A stretch of 43,621 nucleotides of DNA from Micavibrio sp. UBA5703 (GTDB lineage Bacteria > Pseudomonadota > Alphaproteobacteria > Micavibrionales > Micavibrionaceae). Shown piece after piece: positions 7,888 through 16,096 of the stretch. The stretch is taken from contig DIHF01000064.1 of NCBI GenBank assembly GCA_002420015.1, positions 35,960 through 79,580 of the forward strand. Reading direction: 5' to 3'. The notes beneath the pieces are model-generated. The model had not been told where the DNA came from. It did not search any database and worked only from the letters and a program-made list of their open reading frames with translations. The position numbers were made by a program, and so were the translations under genes. Each line of letters starts with the position of its first letter. The stretch's first letter is position 1.

Positions 7888-7935
7888 ATATTGCCTCGTG
7901 TTGTGTCACATAATTACAAAAACAGCAGCATGCCT

Positions 7936-8532
7936 TCATATTTGAACTTTGGGCCCGTCGGCGCAATTAGGGACCGCTTCGGTATCGTCGCTGTTTAAAG
8001 AAACTTTCGCCTCATAAGTTTCAAGCTCTACGCCCACGCCTATCCGGGTAAATGCCCCCGTTATTGCTCCCCGGGCGGCAAGCTCAGCAGTGTTCGAAGA
8101 TTGCGAAAGCAAAGTCGTTCCATTCATCACAGGAAAACTGGTGCTGCGAATGCGTTTAAGTTTGTCCCCGACAAGTGCATCTACAGAATCACTGTATCCG
8201 CTTTTTGACACTTTAATTATTTCACCGATCTTAGAAAACACTTGGCGTAAATCAGATTTTTTTACCCATGCGACGACATCCTTTTCAAGTTTCATAGATA
8301 CCTGGTCGGCAGAACAGAAAGGATATTCCAGATTGAGGACAACGGGTGATTTTGGCTCCGGCGCGGGGGTACTCACAGGCGTTAAAATTTTGTCCTGAAA
8401 GCTAAAAGCCAATGTGCCTGTTAAAACTGTTGCAGCTAAAAAACCTGCCATTATTCTTTGGGGCCCAAGATCGGAATCTTTAACAAGATCTCTTGCCTTG
8501 GATTTGAAAAAATCTTTGTTGCTGTTGCTCAT
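7936..8532 (-). CDS. Membrane-anchored paralogue A (198 aa), first gene of the tandem family
   Basis: First of three tandem related genes. Layout: charged N-terminal tail (1-26), one membrane segment (about 27-45), a Pro-rich spacer (51-63), then an exported domain opening with LNLEYPFC73SADQ and ending with C190, eight residues from the end. C73 and C190 are 117 apart, as in the other two. The last third (about 148-180) contains RGAITGAFTRIGVGVELETY. GGGAGA lies about 11 nt upstream of the ATG. The intergenic region to divergent ruvC is only 118 bp and A+T-rich, and carries the LexA box, so shared regulation is possible. Function unknown; an HflK/C-like or scaffold role would be speculation. 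Confidence 0.84.
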   Translation of the reverse strand: MSNSNKDFFKSKARDLVKDSDLGPQRIMAGFLAATVLTGTLAFSFQDKILTPVSTPAPEPKSPVVLNLEYPFCSADQVSMKLEKDVVAWVKKSDLRQVFSKIGEIIKVSKSGYSDSVDALVGDKLKRIRSTSFPVMNGTTLLSQSSNTAELAARGAITGAFTRIGVGVELETYEAKVSLNSDDTEAVPNCADGPKVQI

Positions 8533-8611
8533 TTTTTATTTTCTCCCTGTTTGCGGGAAGTTTTACCATAAAAAATATATCATTTGCTAGAAAAAATTAC
8601 ACTCCAATATT

Positions 8612-8626
8612 GTTCTTGGTATGTTC
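8612..8626 (+). promoter_or_regulatory. LexA (SOS) box upstream of ruvC
   Basis: GTTC (8612-8615), seven bases, GTTC (8623-8626). This direct repeat is the LexA operator type known from alphaproteobacteria. It lies 25 nt before the ruvC ATG and overlaps the likely -10 region of a promoter whose -35 could be TTGCTA at 8584-8589. ruvCAB is a classic SOS operon, which fits. It lies about 80 nt from the divergent paralogue A start. Confidence 0.75.
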
Positions 8627-8650
8627 CAAGTCCTGGGGTACTCTAAAACC

Positions 8651-9157
8651 ATGATTATTCTTGGCATCGATCCGGGATTGCAGAAAACGGGCTGGGGGCT
8701 TATCGAGAGCCGGGGCTCTGCGCTGCGCTTTGTGAATTGCGGCCTGATTAAAACCAACCCTGCGGAGCCGCTGGCGCAGAGGCTGGCGCATCTTCATGCG
8801 GCGCTGGCCGATATTGTGGCGAAATCGAAACCAGACAGCGCGGCGGTGGAGGAAACTTTCGTCAACCGTAATCCGGCTTCAGCCCTGAAGTTGGGGCAGG
8901 CGCGGGGGGTTTGCCTGTCCGTGCCTGCGCTTTATGGCGTGCCTGTTTCCGAATACGGCGCGAACAAGGTCAAGAAATCCGTCGTCGGGGCGGGGCATGC
9001 CGATAAGGCGCAAATAGAAATGATGGTGAGGCGCTTGCTGCCTGCCTGTGGAGCGATCGGCGCGGATGAGGCCGATGCGCTTGCCGTGGCCATCACTCAC
9101 GCGCATTATGGAAGAACCAGCCATGTCATCCTGAGCGGAACGAGCGCATGCGAGTGA
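8651..9157 (+). CDS. ruvC: Crossover junction endodeoxyribonuclease RuvC
   Basis: A 168-aa Holliday-junction resolvase that cleaves junctions bound by RuvAB. The four catalytic acids are present: D7 (GIDPGL), E67 (AVEETF), D139 and D142 (GADEADALA). The ATG at 8651 gives the canonical N-terminus; an in-frame ATG at 8621 lies inside the LexA box. The last ~11 residues (HVILSGTSACE) and the stop codon come from a GTCATCCTGA-type repeat at 9125-9170, so the native C-terminus seems to have been replaced. ruvA follows 38 nt later. Confidence 0.95.
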   Translation: MIILGIDPGLQKTGWGLIESRGSALRFVNCGLIKTNPAEPLAQRLAHLHAALADIVAKSKPDSAAVEETFVNRNPASALKLGQARGVCLSVPALYGVPVSEYGANKVKKSVVGAGHADKAQIEMMVRRLLPACGAIGADEADALAVAITHAHYGRTSHVILSGTSACE

Positions 9158-9170
9158 AGTCGAAGGATCT
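9125..9170. repeat. Repeat of the GTCATCCTGA...GGATCT family forming the ruvC 3' end
   Basis: The segment runs from GTCATCCTGAGC to AAGGATCT, the same family as the elements near 2288, 12065 and 39156. It encodes the last residues and stop of RuvC and part of the ruvC-ruvA gap. Confidence 0.7.
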
Positions 9171-9195
9171 GGCCAATGAATGAAAGAGTAAAATT

Positions 9196-9816
9196 ATGAT
9201 CGGTAAACTCTCCGGCATTGTTGATAGTATCCATGAAAACACCCTCATTCTTGATGTGGGCGGGGTGGGTTACGTTGTGCAAGCCAGCCGCCGCACGTTG
9301 TCGGCTGTCGGGCAAAAAGGCCAACCAGCCTCGCTTTTGATCGACACCCATGTGCGCGAGGACGCGATAACTTTGGTGGGCTTTGCCGATGCGCGGGAGC
9401 AGGGCTGGTTCCGCCTGCTCAACTCCGTTCAGGGGGTCGGCATCAAGGCGGCGCTTTCGATTTTGTCAGCCTGTCCGCCAGAGAAAATTTCGGTCATTAT
9501 CGCTTCGCAGGACAAGGCGGCGCTGCAACAGGCCGAAGGCGTGGGGCCGAAGCTGGCGCTGCGCGTCCTTACTGAACTAAAGGATAGGGCCGCGAATATG
9601 GATAATAGCGCACCTGCAAAAGGCAAGAAATATCAGGAAGTAATAGGAATTGTTTCACATGAAACAATTGACGCGGATGCCGTTTCCGCGCTCGTCAATC
9701 TCGGCTATGGCCGCGCCGAAGCCTATACCGCCGTTTTAAATGCCCGGGCCAAAAGTAATGATAATAACGATCTTCAATCAATCATCCGAATTTCCCTTAA
9801 GGAACTAAGCGCATGA
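9196..9816 (+). CDS. ruvA: Holliday junction branch migration protein RuvA
   Basis: A 206-aa protein that binds four-way junctions and loads RuvB. Domain I (1-65) is the OB fold starting MIGKLSG; domain II contains the helix-hairpin-helix pairs (NSVQGVGIKAALSIL and AEGVGPKLALRVLTEL); a linker at about 138-160 leads to domain III (the RuvB-binding helices, ending SIIRISLKELSA). The linker codons at residues 152-158 encode a 22-bp palindrome close to consensus parS (9648-9669). Length is normal. The stop overlaps the ruvB start by 4 nt. Confidence 0.95.
   Translation: MIGKLSGIVDSIHENTLILDVGGVGYVVQASRRTLSAVGQKGQPASLLIDTHVREDAITLVGFADAREQGWFRLLNSVQGVGIKAALSILSACPPEKISVIIASQDKAALQQAEGVGPKLALRVLTELKDRAANMDNSAPAKGKKYQEVIGIVSHETIDADAVSALVNLGYGRAEAYTAVLNARAKSNDNNDLQSIIRISLKELSA
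9648..9669. other. parS-like palindrome inside ruvA
   Basis: Arms AATTGTTTCA (9648-9657) and TGAAACAATT (9660-9669) are perfect inverted repeats around a central CA. The inner 16 bp, TGTTTCACATGAAACA at 9651-9666, differs from the conserved chromosomal parS (central CACGTG) at one base. It falls in the RuvA domain II-III linker, a region tolerant of sequence change. If bound by ParB it would load ParB and SMC here and place the window in the origin-proximal part of the chromosome. Confidence 0.65.
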
Positions 9817-10862
9817 CCAACGCGTTAGAGAAAAACCCGGAGCTTGAGCGCGGTCAGCGGGCGTTTGAATCAAGCGCGGAAAATCCGCTGCGGCCCTTGT
9901 CTCTGGCTGAATTTATCGGGCAAAAGGCTCTGTGCGACAATCTGCGCGTCTTCATCCAGTCGGCCAAAAAGCGCGGGGATTGCATGGACCATGTGTTGCT
10001 TTTCGGCCCGCCGGGCCTTGGGAAAACCACGCTCGCGCAAATCATCGCACGTGAACTGGGCGTGGGGTTTCGCGCCACCTCCGGCCCGGTCATCGGCAAG
10101 GCCGGGGATCTGGCCGCGATTTTGACAAACCTCCAACCCGGCGATGTTTTGTTCATCGATGAAATCCACCGCCTCGGCACCGTGGTTGAGGAAATTTTAT
10201 ATCCAGCCATGGAAGACAAAAAACTCGATTTGATTATTGGTGAAGGCCCGGCGGCGCGCTCCGTCCAGATTGATCTCGCGCCGTTTACGCTGGTCGGCGC
10301 AACAACCCGCAGCGGGCTTCTGAGCAATCCGCTCCGCGACCGTTTCGGCATCCCCCTGCGGCTGGAATTTTACGGGCCGGAAGACCTTACAAAAATTGTG
10401 GCGCGCACGGCGCGGATCATTGAAATGAATCTTCATCCCGATGGTGCGCTGGAAATCGCCAAGCGCTCCCGCGGCACACCGCGCATAGCCGGGCGGCTTA
10501 CACGAAGGGTGCGCGATTTTGCGCAAGGGGAAAAGGGTAGCAAAAAAACCGTCGGCGCTCAGGAAGTCGATACGGCGCTCCGGCGGCTGGACGTGGACGG
10601 GGCAGGGCTGGATTCCATGGACCGGCGCTACCTGTCCTGCATCGCGGAAAATTACGGCGGCGGCCCGGTCGGCGTGGAAACCATCGCCGCCTTTTTATCC
10701 GAACAGCGAGACATGATCGAGGACGTCATCGAGCCATATCTGATGCAGCAGGGCCTCGTCCAGCGCACCCCCCGCGGCCGCGTGCTTTCGAGCAAAGGGT
10801 TTGGTTATCTGGGTCTGGAGCCGTCCGGCACTGCGCAAATAGATATGTTGGAGGAGACATGA
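9813..10862 (+). CDS. ruvB: Holliday junction branch migration ATPase RuvB
   Basis: A 349-aa AAA+ motor that drives branch migration with RuvA. Walker A GPPGLGKT is at 65-72, Walker B LFIDEIH at 113-119, sensor 1 region GATTRSG near 167-173, and the arginine-finger area around 170-180 (NPLRDRFGI). The C-terminal winged helix carries RTPRGRVLS and the family end GYLGL. It overlaps ruvA by ATGA and is itself overlapped by the next ORF in the same way, giving a tightly coupled ruvC-A-B-X operon. Confidence 0.96.
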   Translation: MTNALEKNPELERGQRAFESSAENPLRPLSLAEFIGQKALCDNLRVFIQSAKKRGDCMDHVLLFGPPGLGKTTLAQIIARELGVGFRATSGPVIGKAGDLAAILTNLQPGDVLFIDEIHRLGTVVEEILYPAMEDKKLDLIIGEGPAARSVQIDLAPFTLVGATTRSGLLSNPLRDRFGIPLRLEFYGPEDLTKIVARTARIIEMNLHPDGALEIAKRSRGTPRIAGRLTRRVRDFAQGEKGSKKTVGAQEVDTALRRLDVDGAGLDSMDRRYLSCIAENYGGGPVGVETIAAFLSEQRDMIEDVIEPYLMQQGLVQRTPRGRVLSSKGFGYLGLEPSGTAQIDMLEET

Positions 10863-11194
10863 CAGATATTTCTTTCTACCTTTTTTTATTTTTTTGGTTT
10901 CTTGGGGTTGCCATATCGGTCATTCCGTATCTTCACTTCTATGGTAAGTACCTTGATTTACTAGAAAAAGATCATAATGAATTTTGGAAAGAGATAGGCT
11001 CTCCTAAAATGGAATTCCCGACAGATGGAGGTCATGACAAGGCGACAGGCTCTTTTTTCTATTTTAAGTACAAAAAATTACAAGACGTCCGGTTGAACAG
11101 AATTGCCATTGCAGTCTGGTTAACCACATTTCTGGTAATGGCTATGGCTCTTGTTCCTATGATTTTCGGGATGATGCTTTTTCCATCAAAGTGA
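10859..11194 (+). CDS. Small two-helix membrane protein, UspB-like (111 aa)
   Basis: A 111-aa protein with hydrophobic segments at about 5-27 and 83-108 joined by a charged loop. The loop pattern (LDLLEKDHNEFWKEIGSP, then FFYFKYKKLQDVRLNRIAIAVW) and the length are like the universal-stress-protein-B type of inner membrane protein; I give this as resemblance, not identification. Its ATG overlaps the ruvB stop (ATGA), so it is translationally coupled to an SOS repair operon, which is unusual for such a protein. The coding sequence looks more A+T-rich than ruvB. Confidence 0.8.
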   Translation: MTDISFYLFLFFWFLGVAISVIPYLHFYGKYLDLLEKDHNEFWKEIGSPKMEFPTDGGHDKATGSFFYFKYKKLQDVRLNRIAIAVWLTTFLVMAMALVPMIFGMMLFPSK

Positions 11195-11509
11195 AATGGA
11201 TTTCTTCGCTCACGATGTTTGCTCGAAATGACGATCTGAAAATAGTTATTAAAAAGGCGGAGGAGCGGAGAGGCGGAGTTTTTGTGCATTGCTACTCCGA
11301 AGCTCCGGTCCTCCGCGTAAAAAATGAGATCCTTCAGCGTCTTCGACGCTTCAGGATGACAAGGGGGAGGGACTCGTTGCGTTCGTTGTGTGCTTTGCGT
11401 TTAACTTTTTTGGATTGCTTCCCCCGGGTCGAGCCCGGGGTCGCAATGACGATCAGTGTTAATCCGTGGTTTTTAATTGCCAGACCCCCGCCTACGCGGG
11501 GGTGAAGGT
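11192..11509. repeat. Composite of several palindromic repeats between the ruv and tol operons
   Basis: This gene-free stretch holds several repeat elements end to end. They are a GAAATGG/CGAAATGAC-type piece (about 11192-11233), a GATCCTTCAGCG/CGCTTCAGGATGAC palindrome (11328-11360), a GGATTGC...GCAATGAC element with a CCCCCGGG/CCCGGGG core (11412-11450), and a CCCCCGCCTACGCGGGGG palindrome (11485-11502). I see no gene in it. Confidence 0.8.
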
Positions 11510-11522
11510 TTAGGAATTTTTT

Positions 11523-11936
11523 ATGACTCACACCATCAAAATTCGCGTTTACTATGAGGACACCGACGCCGGCGGGGTGGTGTACTATGCCAATTACCTG
11601 AAATTCGCCGAACGGGCGCGAACGGAATTTCTACGCGAGGCAGGCTTTGAAAACAAATCGCTCCGGGACGACAAAGGAATTCTTCTTGTGGTTCGTCATA
11701 TGGAGGCCGATTACCTGAAACCGGCGCGGCTGGACGATCTTTTGCGCGTGGAAACGTCTGTTGAATCTATGAAAAATACATATATGGTCATGAAACAGTC
11801 GATTTTTAGGGAAAACGATCTATTGTTTTCTATGGATGTAAAGCTGGCCTGTATTGCGGCGGAGGGGTTCAAGCCTGTAGTATTCCCCGTCGAATTGAAG
11901 AAGGGGTTTGAAGATCATATAGCCAATGCCAGATAA
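11523..11936 (+). CDS. ybgC: YbgC-type acyl-CoA thioesterase of the Tol cluster
   Basis: A 137-aa hotdog-fold thioesterase. The family signature YYEDTDAGGVVYYANYL is at 10-26, with catalytic D15. It hydrolyses acyl-CoA or acyl-ACP thioesters in the cytoplasm and is the usual first gene of tol-pal clusters. Length is normal. It is separated from tolQ by 178 nt occupied by repeats rather than being tightly coupled. Confidence 0.92.
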   Translation: MTHTIKIRVYYEDTDAGGVVYYANYLKFAERARTEFLREAGFENKSLRDDKGILLVVRHMEADYLKPARLDDLLRVETSVESMKNTYMVMKQSIFRENDLLFSMDVKLACIAAEGFKPVVFPVELKKGFEDHIANAR

Positions 11937-11963
11937 AATGCCCGAAAGAAATCTCCCCTTTTT

Positions 11964-12096
11964 GCTTTCCCCGCGAAAGCGGGGATCTTTTGAAAACAAG
12001 CGGTTAAGACCCCCGCTTGCGCGGGGGATGCAGGTTTTTTTGTGTCTTGGTGGTTTAAATAAATGATCCTTCAGCGCAAGCGCTTCAGGATGACAA
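11964..12096. repeat. Composite palindromic repeat between ybgC and tolQ
   Basis: It contains a CCCCGCGAAAGCGGGG palindrome, a spacer with TCTTTTGAAAACAAGC, a CCCCCGCTTGCGCGGGGG palindrome, and then a GATCCTTCAGCGCAAGCGCTTCAGGATGAC element (12065-12094). The first ~70 bp are nearly identical, in inverted orientation, to 25909-25980. Confidence 0.85.
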
Positions 12097-12114
12097 TGTG
12101 AGAGAGGATATAAA

Positions 12115-12854
<740 letters not shown>

Positions 12855-12855
<1 letters not shown>

Positions 12856-13304
12856 TGGGGGCTTCCTTATCGAAAAAAGGCGGCGGCAGGCGCAAGCGGG
12901 GCGGGAGGGGTTCTTTCTCCCCCATGGCGGAGATCAACGTCACGCCGATGGTCGATGTGATGCTGGTGCTGCTGATCGTGTTCATGGTCGCCGCGCCGCT
13001 TCTGACAGCAGGCGTTCCTGTTGACTTGCCGGATTCCGATGCCAAGCCGATCAGCGACGAGGACAACAAGCCGATTGAAATCACCATGGCCAAGGACGGC
13101 ACGATTTATATCGGCGAAACGGAAGTCAAAGAGGAAAAATTAGTCTCGCTGCTCCAGGCGATGACGGAAGGCCAGACCGACCGCCGGATTTACATTCGCG
13201 GCGATCAGGGCATTTCCTATGGCGTCATTATGGGGCTGATCGGCAAGGTGAGCGGCGCGGGATTTAACAAGGTGGCTTTGATTTCGGACCCGAAGGGGAG
13301 ATAA
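12855..13304 (+). CDS. tolR: Tol-Pal system protein TolR
   Basis: A 149-aa ExbD/TolR protein. A basic Gly/Lys/Arg-rich cytoplasmic tail (7-18) is followed by the single membrane helix (about 33-52) that carries the proton-conducting D34 in the motif NVTPMVDVMLVLL. The periplasmic domain ends normally. It is coupled to tolQ by a 1-nt overlap. A palindromic repeat separates it from tolA. Confidence 0.95.
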
Positions 13305-13314
13305 AAAATTGCTG

Positions 13315-13380
13315 CCTTCCCCGCGTAAGCGGGGATCTTCGGCGTTTGTAAAAGATTCCCGCTTTCGCGGGAAAAGCAAA
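13315..13380. repeat. Palindromic repeat between tolR and tolA
   Basis: CCCCGCGTAAGCGGGG (about 13319-13334) and TTCCCGCTTTCGCGGGAA (about 13356-13373) are two hairpin palindromes joined by an 18-25 nt spacer. This is the same two-hairpin layout as the elements at 11964 and 25909. Confidence 0.8.
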
Positions 13381-13397
13381 AGAGTAGATATGCGGCC

Positions 13398-14291
13398 ATG
13401 AGTGAGGTCCAAACGGCAAACGGTTTTTTTTATTTCGATCCGGCTATGCGCGGTGCGCTGGTCAAGTCGGCCGTTTTTCATGTCGCCGTGGTTGTTCTTC
13501 TGAGCATTACTTTGCCTTTCATCAAAAAAGACACGCTGCTCATGAGCAATCCGATCAATGTGGAGATCATCGATATTGCCGACATCGCCCAGACCAACAA
13601 ACCCGCCCCGCCGAAAAAGGTTGAGGAAGAGAAAAAGCCTGAACCCGCCCCGGACAAGCCCGCGCCGCCCAAGGTAACCTCGGACACGCCGCCCGATCTG
13701 ACCAAGCCCAAGCCGCCGGACGTGAAGAATGAGGTCGCGGAGCCGAAAGAGGCTGTGCCGCCGCCGAAACCTTTGGAGAAAAAGGCTGAGGAGAAAAAAC
13801 CGGAGCCGCCCAAGCCCAAGCCGCCGGAGAAGAAGGCGGAAGCGGCCCCGAAGCAAGATGACTTTGCGAGCCTTTTGAAAAACCTGACACCTGACGCGGC
13901 GGAAGCGACGGAGGAAGAAGCCGCCGAGAATGTCGACGCCGTAAGCTCGGAAATTTCCCAGATCGCCACGCTTTCGGACCGCCTGACCATCAGCGAGATG
14001 GATGCTTTTAAACAGGGGTTGATGCGGTGCTGGGTGGTGCCGATCGGCGCCAAAAACGCGGAGGATCTTGTGGTCGAGGTCAGGGTGTTGATTAATCCCG
14101 ACCGCACCGTACAGAAGGCTACCATTCTGAATAAATCCCGCTATGATGGGGACACCCATTTCCGGGCGGCCGCCGACGCGGCACTGAGGGCGCTGCGTAA
14201 TCCAAGCTGTTCTCCGCTGCAACTGCCGCCAGAAAGATACGACCAATGGAAGACGACTGTTATTGAGTTCAACCCGCAAAACATGCTCTAG
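13398..14291 (+). CDS. tolA: Tol-Pal system protein TolA
   Basis: A 297-aa TolA. There is a short cytoplasmic tail, one membrane helix at about 25-43, a long Pro/Lys/Glu-rich linker (about 68-155) and a C-terminal TonB/TolA-like domain (about 195-297). The two domain-III cysteines are present, in LMRCWVVP and NPSCSPL, and would form the usual disulfide. It bridges the TolQR motor to TolB and Pal in the outer membrane. It is shorter than the enterobacterial form (about 420 aa), mainly in the linker. Confidence 0.92.
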   Translation: MSEVQTANGFFYFDPAMRGALVKSAVFHVAVVVLLSITLPFIKKDTLLMSNPINVEIIDIADIAQTNKPAPPKKVEEEKKPEPAPDKPAPPKVTSDTPPDLTKPKPPDVKNEVAEPKEAVPPPKPLEKKAEEKKPEPPKPKPPEKKAEAAPKQDDFASLLKNLTPDAAEATEEEAAENVDAVSSEISQIATLSDRLTISEMDAFKQGLMRCWVVPIGAKNAEDLVVEVRVLINPDRTVQKATILNKSRYDGDTHFRAAADAALRALRNPSCSPLQLPPERYDQWKTTVIEFNPQNML

Positions 14292-14301
14292 GATTTTTGA
14301 C

Positions 14302-15621
14302 ATGAGATATTTTCTTTACCTTCTGGCTCTGATTTTTGTTCTCCCGGCTCAGGCGCACGCAGAGCTCAGGGTGGTCATGGACAGGGGCGTCGTGCAGCCG
14401 ATGCCGATCGCCATTTCGCCGTTTTATCCGGTCGATGGCCAGAACGCCGACATGGCCGAAAATCTGCCGCGCGTTGTCTCCGCGAACCTTGAGCGCTCGG
14501 GGCTTTTCAAGCCGATCGACCGTCAGGCTTTCGTTCAGGATCAGGTGTCCATTAACCGCGACGGCGTACGCTTTGCGGAGTGGCGCGCCACTGGAACGCA
14601 AGCCATGGTCACGGGCACGGTCACGCGCGCGCAGGATGGCCGCGCGCGGGTCGAGTTCCGCCTGTGGGATGTTCTGTCGCAACAACAGCTCATTGGCATG
14701 GCGTACATGACCACGGACGACAACTGGCGTCGCATCGCGCATATCATGTCGGATGAGATTTACAAGCGCTTGACCGGCGAAGACGGGTACTTCGACACGC
14801 GCATCGTTTACATTTCCGAATACGGCCCGCCGCAGCAGCGCGTCAAGCGTTTGGCGATCATGGATCAGGACGGCGAAAATCACCGTTATCTGACCGATGG
14901 CGGCTCTCTCGTCCTGACGCCGCGCTTTTCTCCCAAGACACAGATGATCACTTATATGTCCTACGGCAAGGGCAAGCCGCAGGTGTATCTGTACGACATC
15001 AACAGCGGCCGCCATGAATTGCTGGGCAACTTCCCCGGCATGACCTTTGCACCGCGTTTCTCACCGGATGGCCGCAAGGTCGTCATGAGCATGGCTTCGG
15101 GCGGCAACAGCGACATCTATGAAATGGACCTCAGCACCCGCCAGCCGCGCCGCATCACCACCAACGCCGCGATCGACACCGCGCCTTCCTATTCGCCGGA
15201 CGGACGCCAGATCGCATTTGAATCCGACCGTGGCGGCTCGCAGCAGCTTTACACGATGGATGCAAACGGCGGCAACGAAAAGCGCATTACCTTCGGGCAG
15301 GGGCGCTACGCCAATCCGGTCTGGTCGCCGCGCGGCGACCTGATCGCTTTCACCCGCATGTATCAGGGAAAATTCTATATCGGCGTTATCCGCCCGGACG
15401 GCAGCGGCGAACGCCTGATCACCACGGCCTACCATGTCGAGGGGCCAAGCTGGTCGCCCAACGGCCGCGTTCTGACCTACTTCAAGGAAACGCCCTCCGG
15501 CGCGCGCGGGGAAATGCGTCAATCGCGGGTTTATACCGTCGATATCACGGGCTATAACGAGCGCTGGCTGCAAACGCCGCGTGACGGCTCCGACCCGGCC
15601 TGGTCGCCGCTTAATCCGTAG
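14302..15621 (+). CDS. tolB: Tol-Pal system beta-propeller protein TolB
   Basis: A 439-aa periplasmic protein. The Sec signal peptide is MRYFLYLLALIFVLPAQAHA (1-20). An N-terminal alpha/beta domain follows (to about 170), then a beta-propeller with repeated FSPDGR, YSPDGRQIAF and WSPRGDLIAF blades. The ATG at 14302 gives the signal peptide directly and has AGGA upstream; an earlier in-frame ATG inside tolA would bury it. TolB usually precedes pal, but here it runs tail to tail into rppH with an 11-nt overlap of coding ends. Confidence 0.95.
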   Translation: MRYFLYLLALIFVLPAQAHAELRVVMDRGVVQPMPIAISPFYPVDGQNADMAENLPRVVSANLERSGLFKPIDRQAFVQDQVSINRDGVRFAEWRATGTQAMVTGTVTRAQDGRARVEFRLWDVLSQQQLIGMAYMTTDDNWRRIAHIMSDEIYKRLTGEDGYFDTRIVYISEYGPPQQRVKRLAIMDQDGENHRYLTDGGSLVLTPRFSPKTQMITYMSYGKGKPQVYLYDINSGRHELLGNFPGMTFAPRFSPDGRKVVMSMASGGNSDIYEMDLSTRQPRRITTNAAIDTAPSYSPDGRQIAFESDRGGSQQLYTMDANGGNEKRITFGQGRYANPVWSPRGDLIAFTRMYQGKFYIGVIRPDGSGERLITTAYHVEGPSWSPNGRVLTYFKETPSGARGEMRQSRVYTVDITGYNERWLQTPRDGSDPAWSPLNP

Positions 15622-16096
15622 GAATATCTTTGAACAGGTCGATGACTTTCCGGTAGGTCTCACGTTTGAAGGGGACGATCAGGTCCAGAGTCTTTTCAAG
15701 CGGCACCCATTGCCAGCGGGAAAATTCGGGATGGTCGTCGCCATCAAGGACTATGTCTTCATCGTGGCCCAGAAATCTTGCTGCAACCCAGGTTTGCTCC
15801 TGCCCCCTGTAGCGACCGCCCCAGAGCGTACCTTGCAGATCGGCAGGCAAGTCATAACGGATTTTTTCCGGCGCAACTTTTATGATTTCGGCTTTGTCCG
15901 TGCCGACTTCCTCTTTCAGTTCGCGCAAGACAGCCTTTGCAATGTCTTCGCCTTCTTCCATGCCACCCTGCGGCATTTGCCACGCGCCCGGCGTATCGAT
16001 GCGCTCTCCGACGAATACGAGACCTTGCCGGTTGAACAGCGCAATACCGACGCAGGGACGGTAGGGAAGGGACTCTGTTTTAGTGATGCGGTTCAT
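15611..16096 (-). CDS. rppH: RNA pyrophosphohydrolase (Nudix)
   Basis: A 161-aa Nudix hydrolase. The Nudix box (GGMEEGEDIAKA then VLRELKEEVGT) spans 44-66 with the catalytic glutamates. WQMPQGG precedes it and WVPLEKTLDLIVPFKRETYR follows, as in RppH. It removes pyrophosphate from 5'-triphosphorylated mRNA and so starts decay. I chose the ATG at 16096 as the family begins close to the PYRPCVG strand. It overlaps the end of the upstream gene by 17 nt and the tolB 3' end by 11 nt. Confidence 0.92.
   Translation of the reverse strand: MNRITKTESLPYRPCVGIALFNRQGLVFVGERIDTPGAWQMPQGGMEEGEDIAKAVLRELKEEVGTDKAEIIKVAPEKIRYDLPADLQGTLWGGRYRGQEQTWVAARFLGHDEDIVLDGDDHPEFSRWQWVPLEKTLDLIVPFKRETYRKVIDLFKDIPTD

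Noticed and set aside
11192..11509. CRISPR array in the repeat-rich gap before ybgC
   Set aside because: The repeats are different palindromes rather than identical direct repeats with regular spacers, and no cas genes are present.
13140..14303. 387-codon minus-strand frame opposite tolR and tolA
   Set aside because: It is rich in Arg/Leu/Phe from reversed Pro/Lys/Glu codons of tolA, reads through a palindromic repeat, and resembles no protein.
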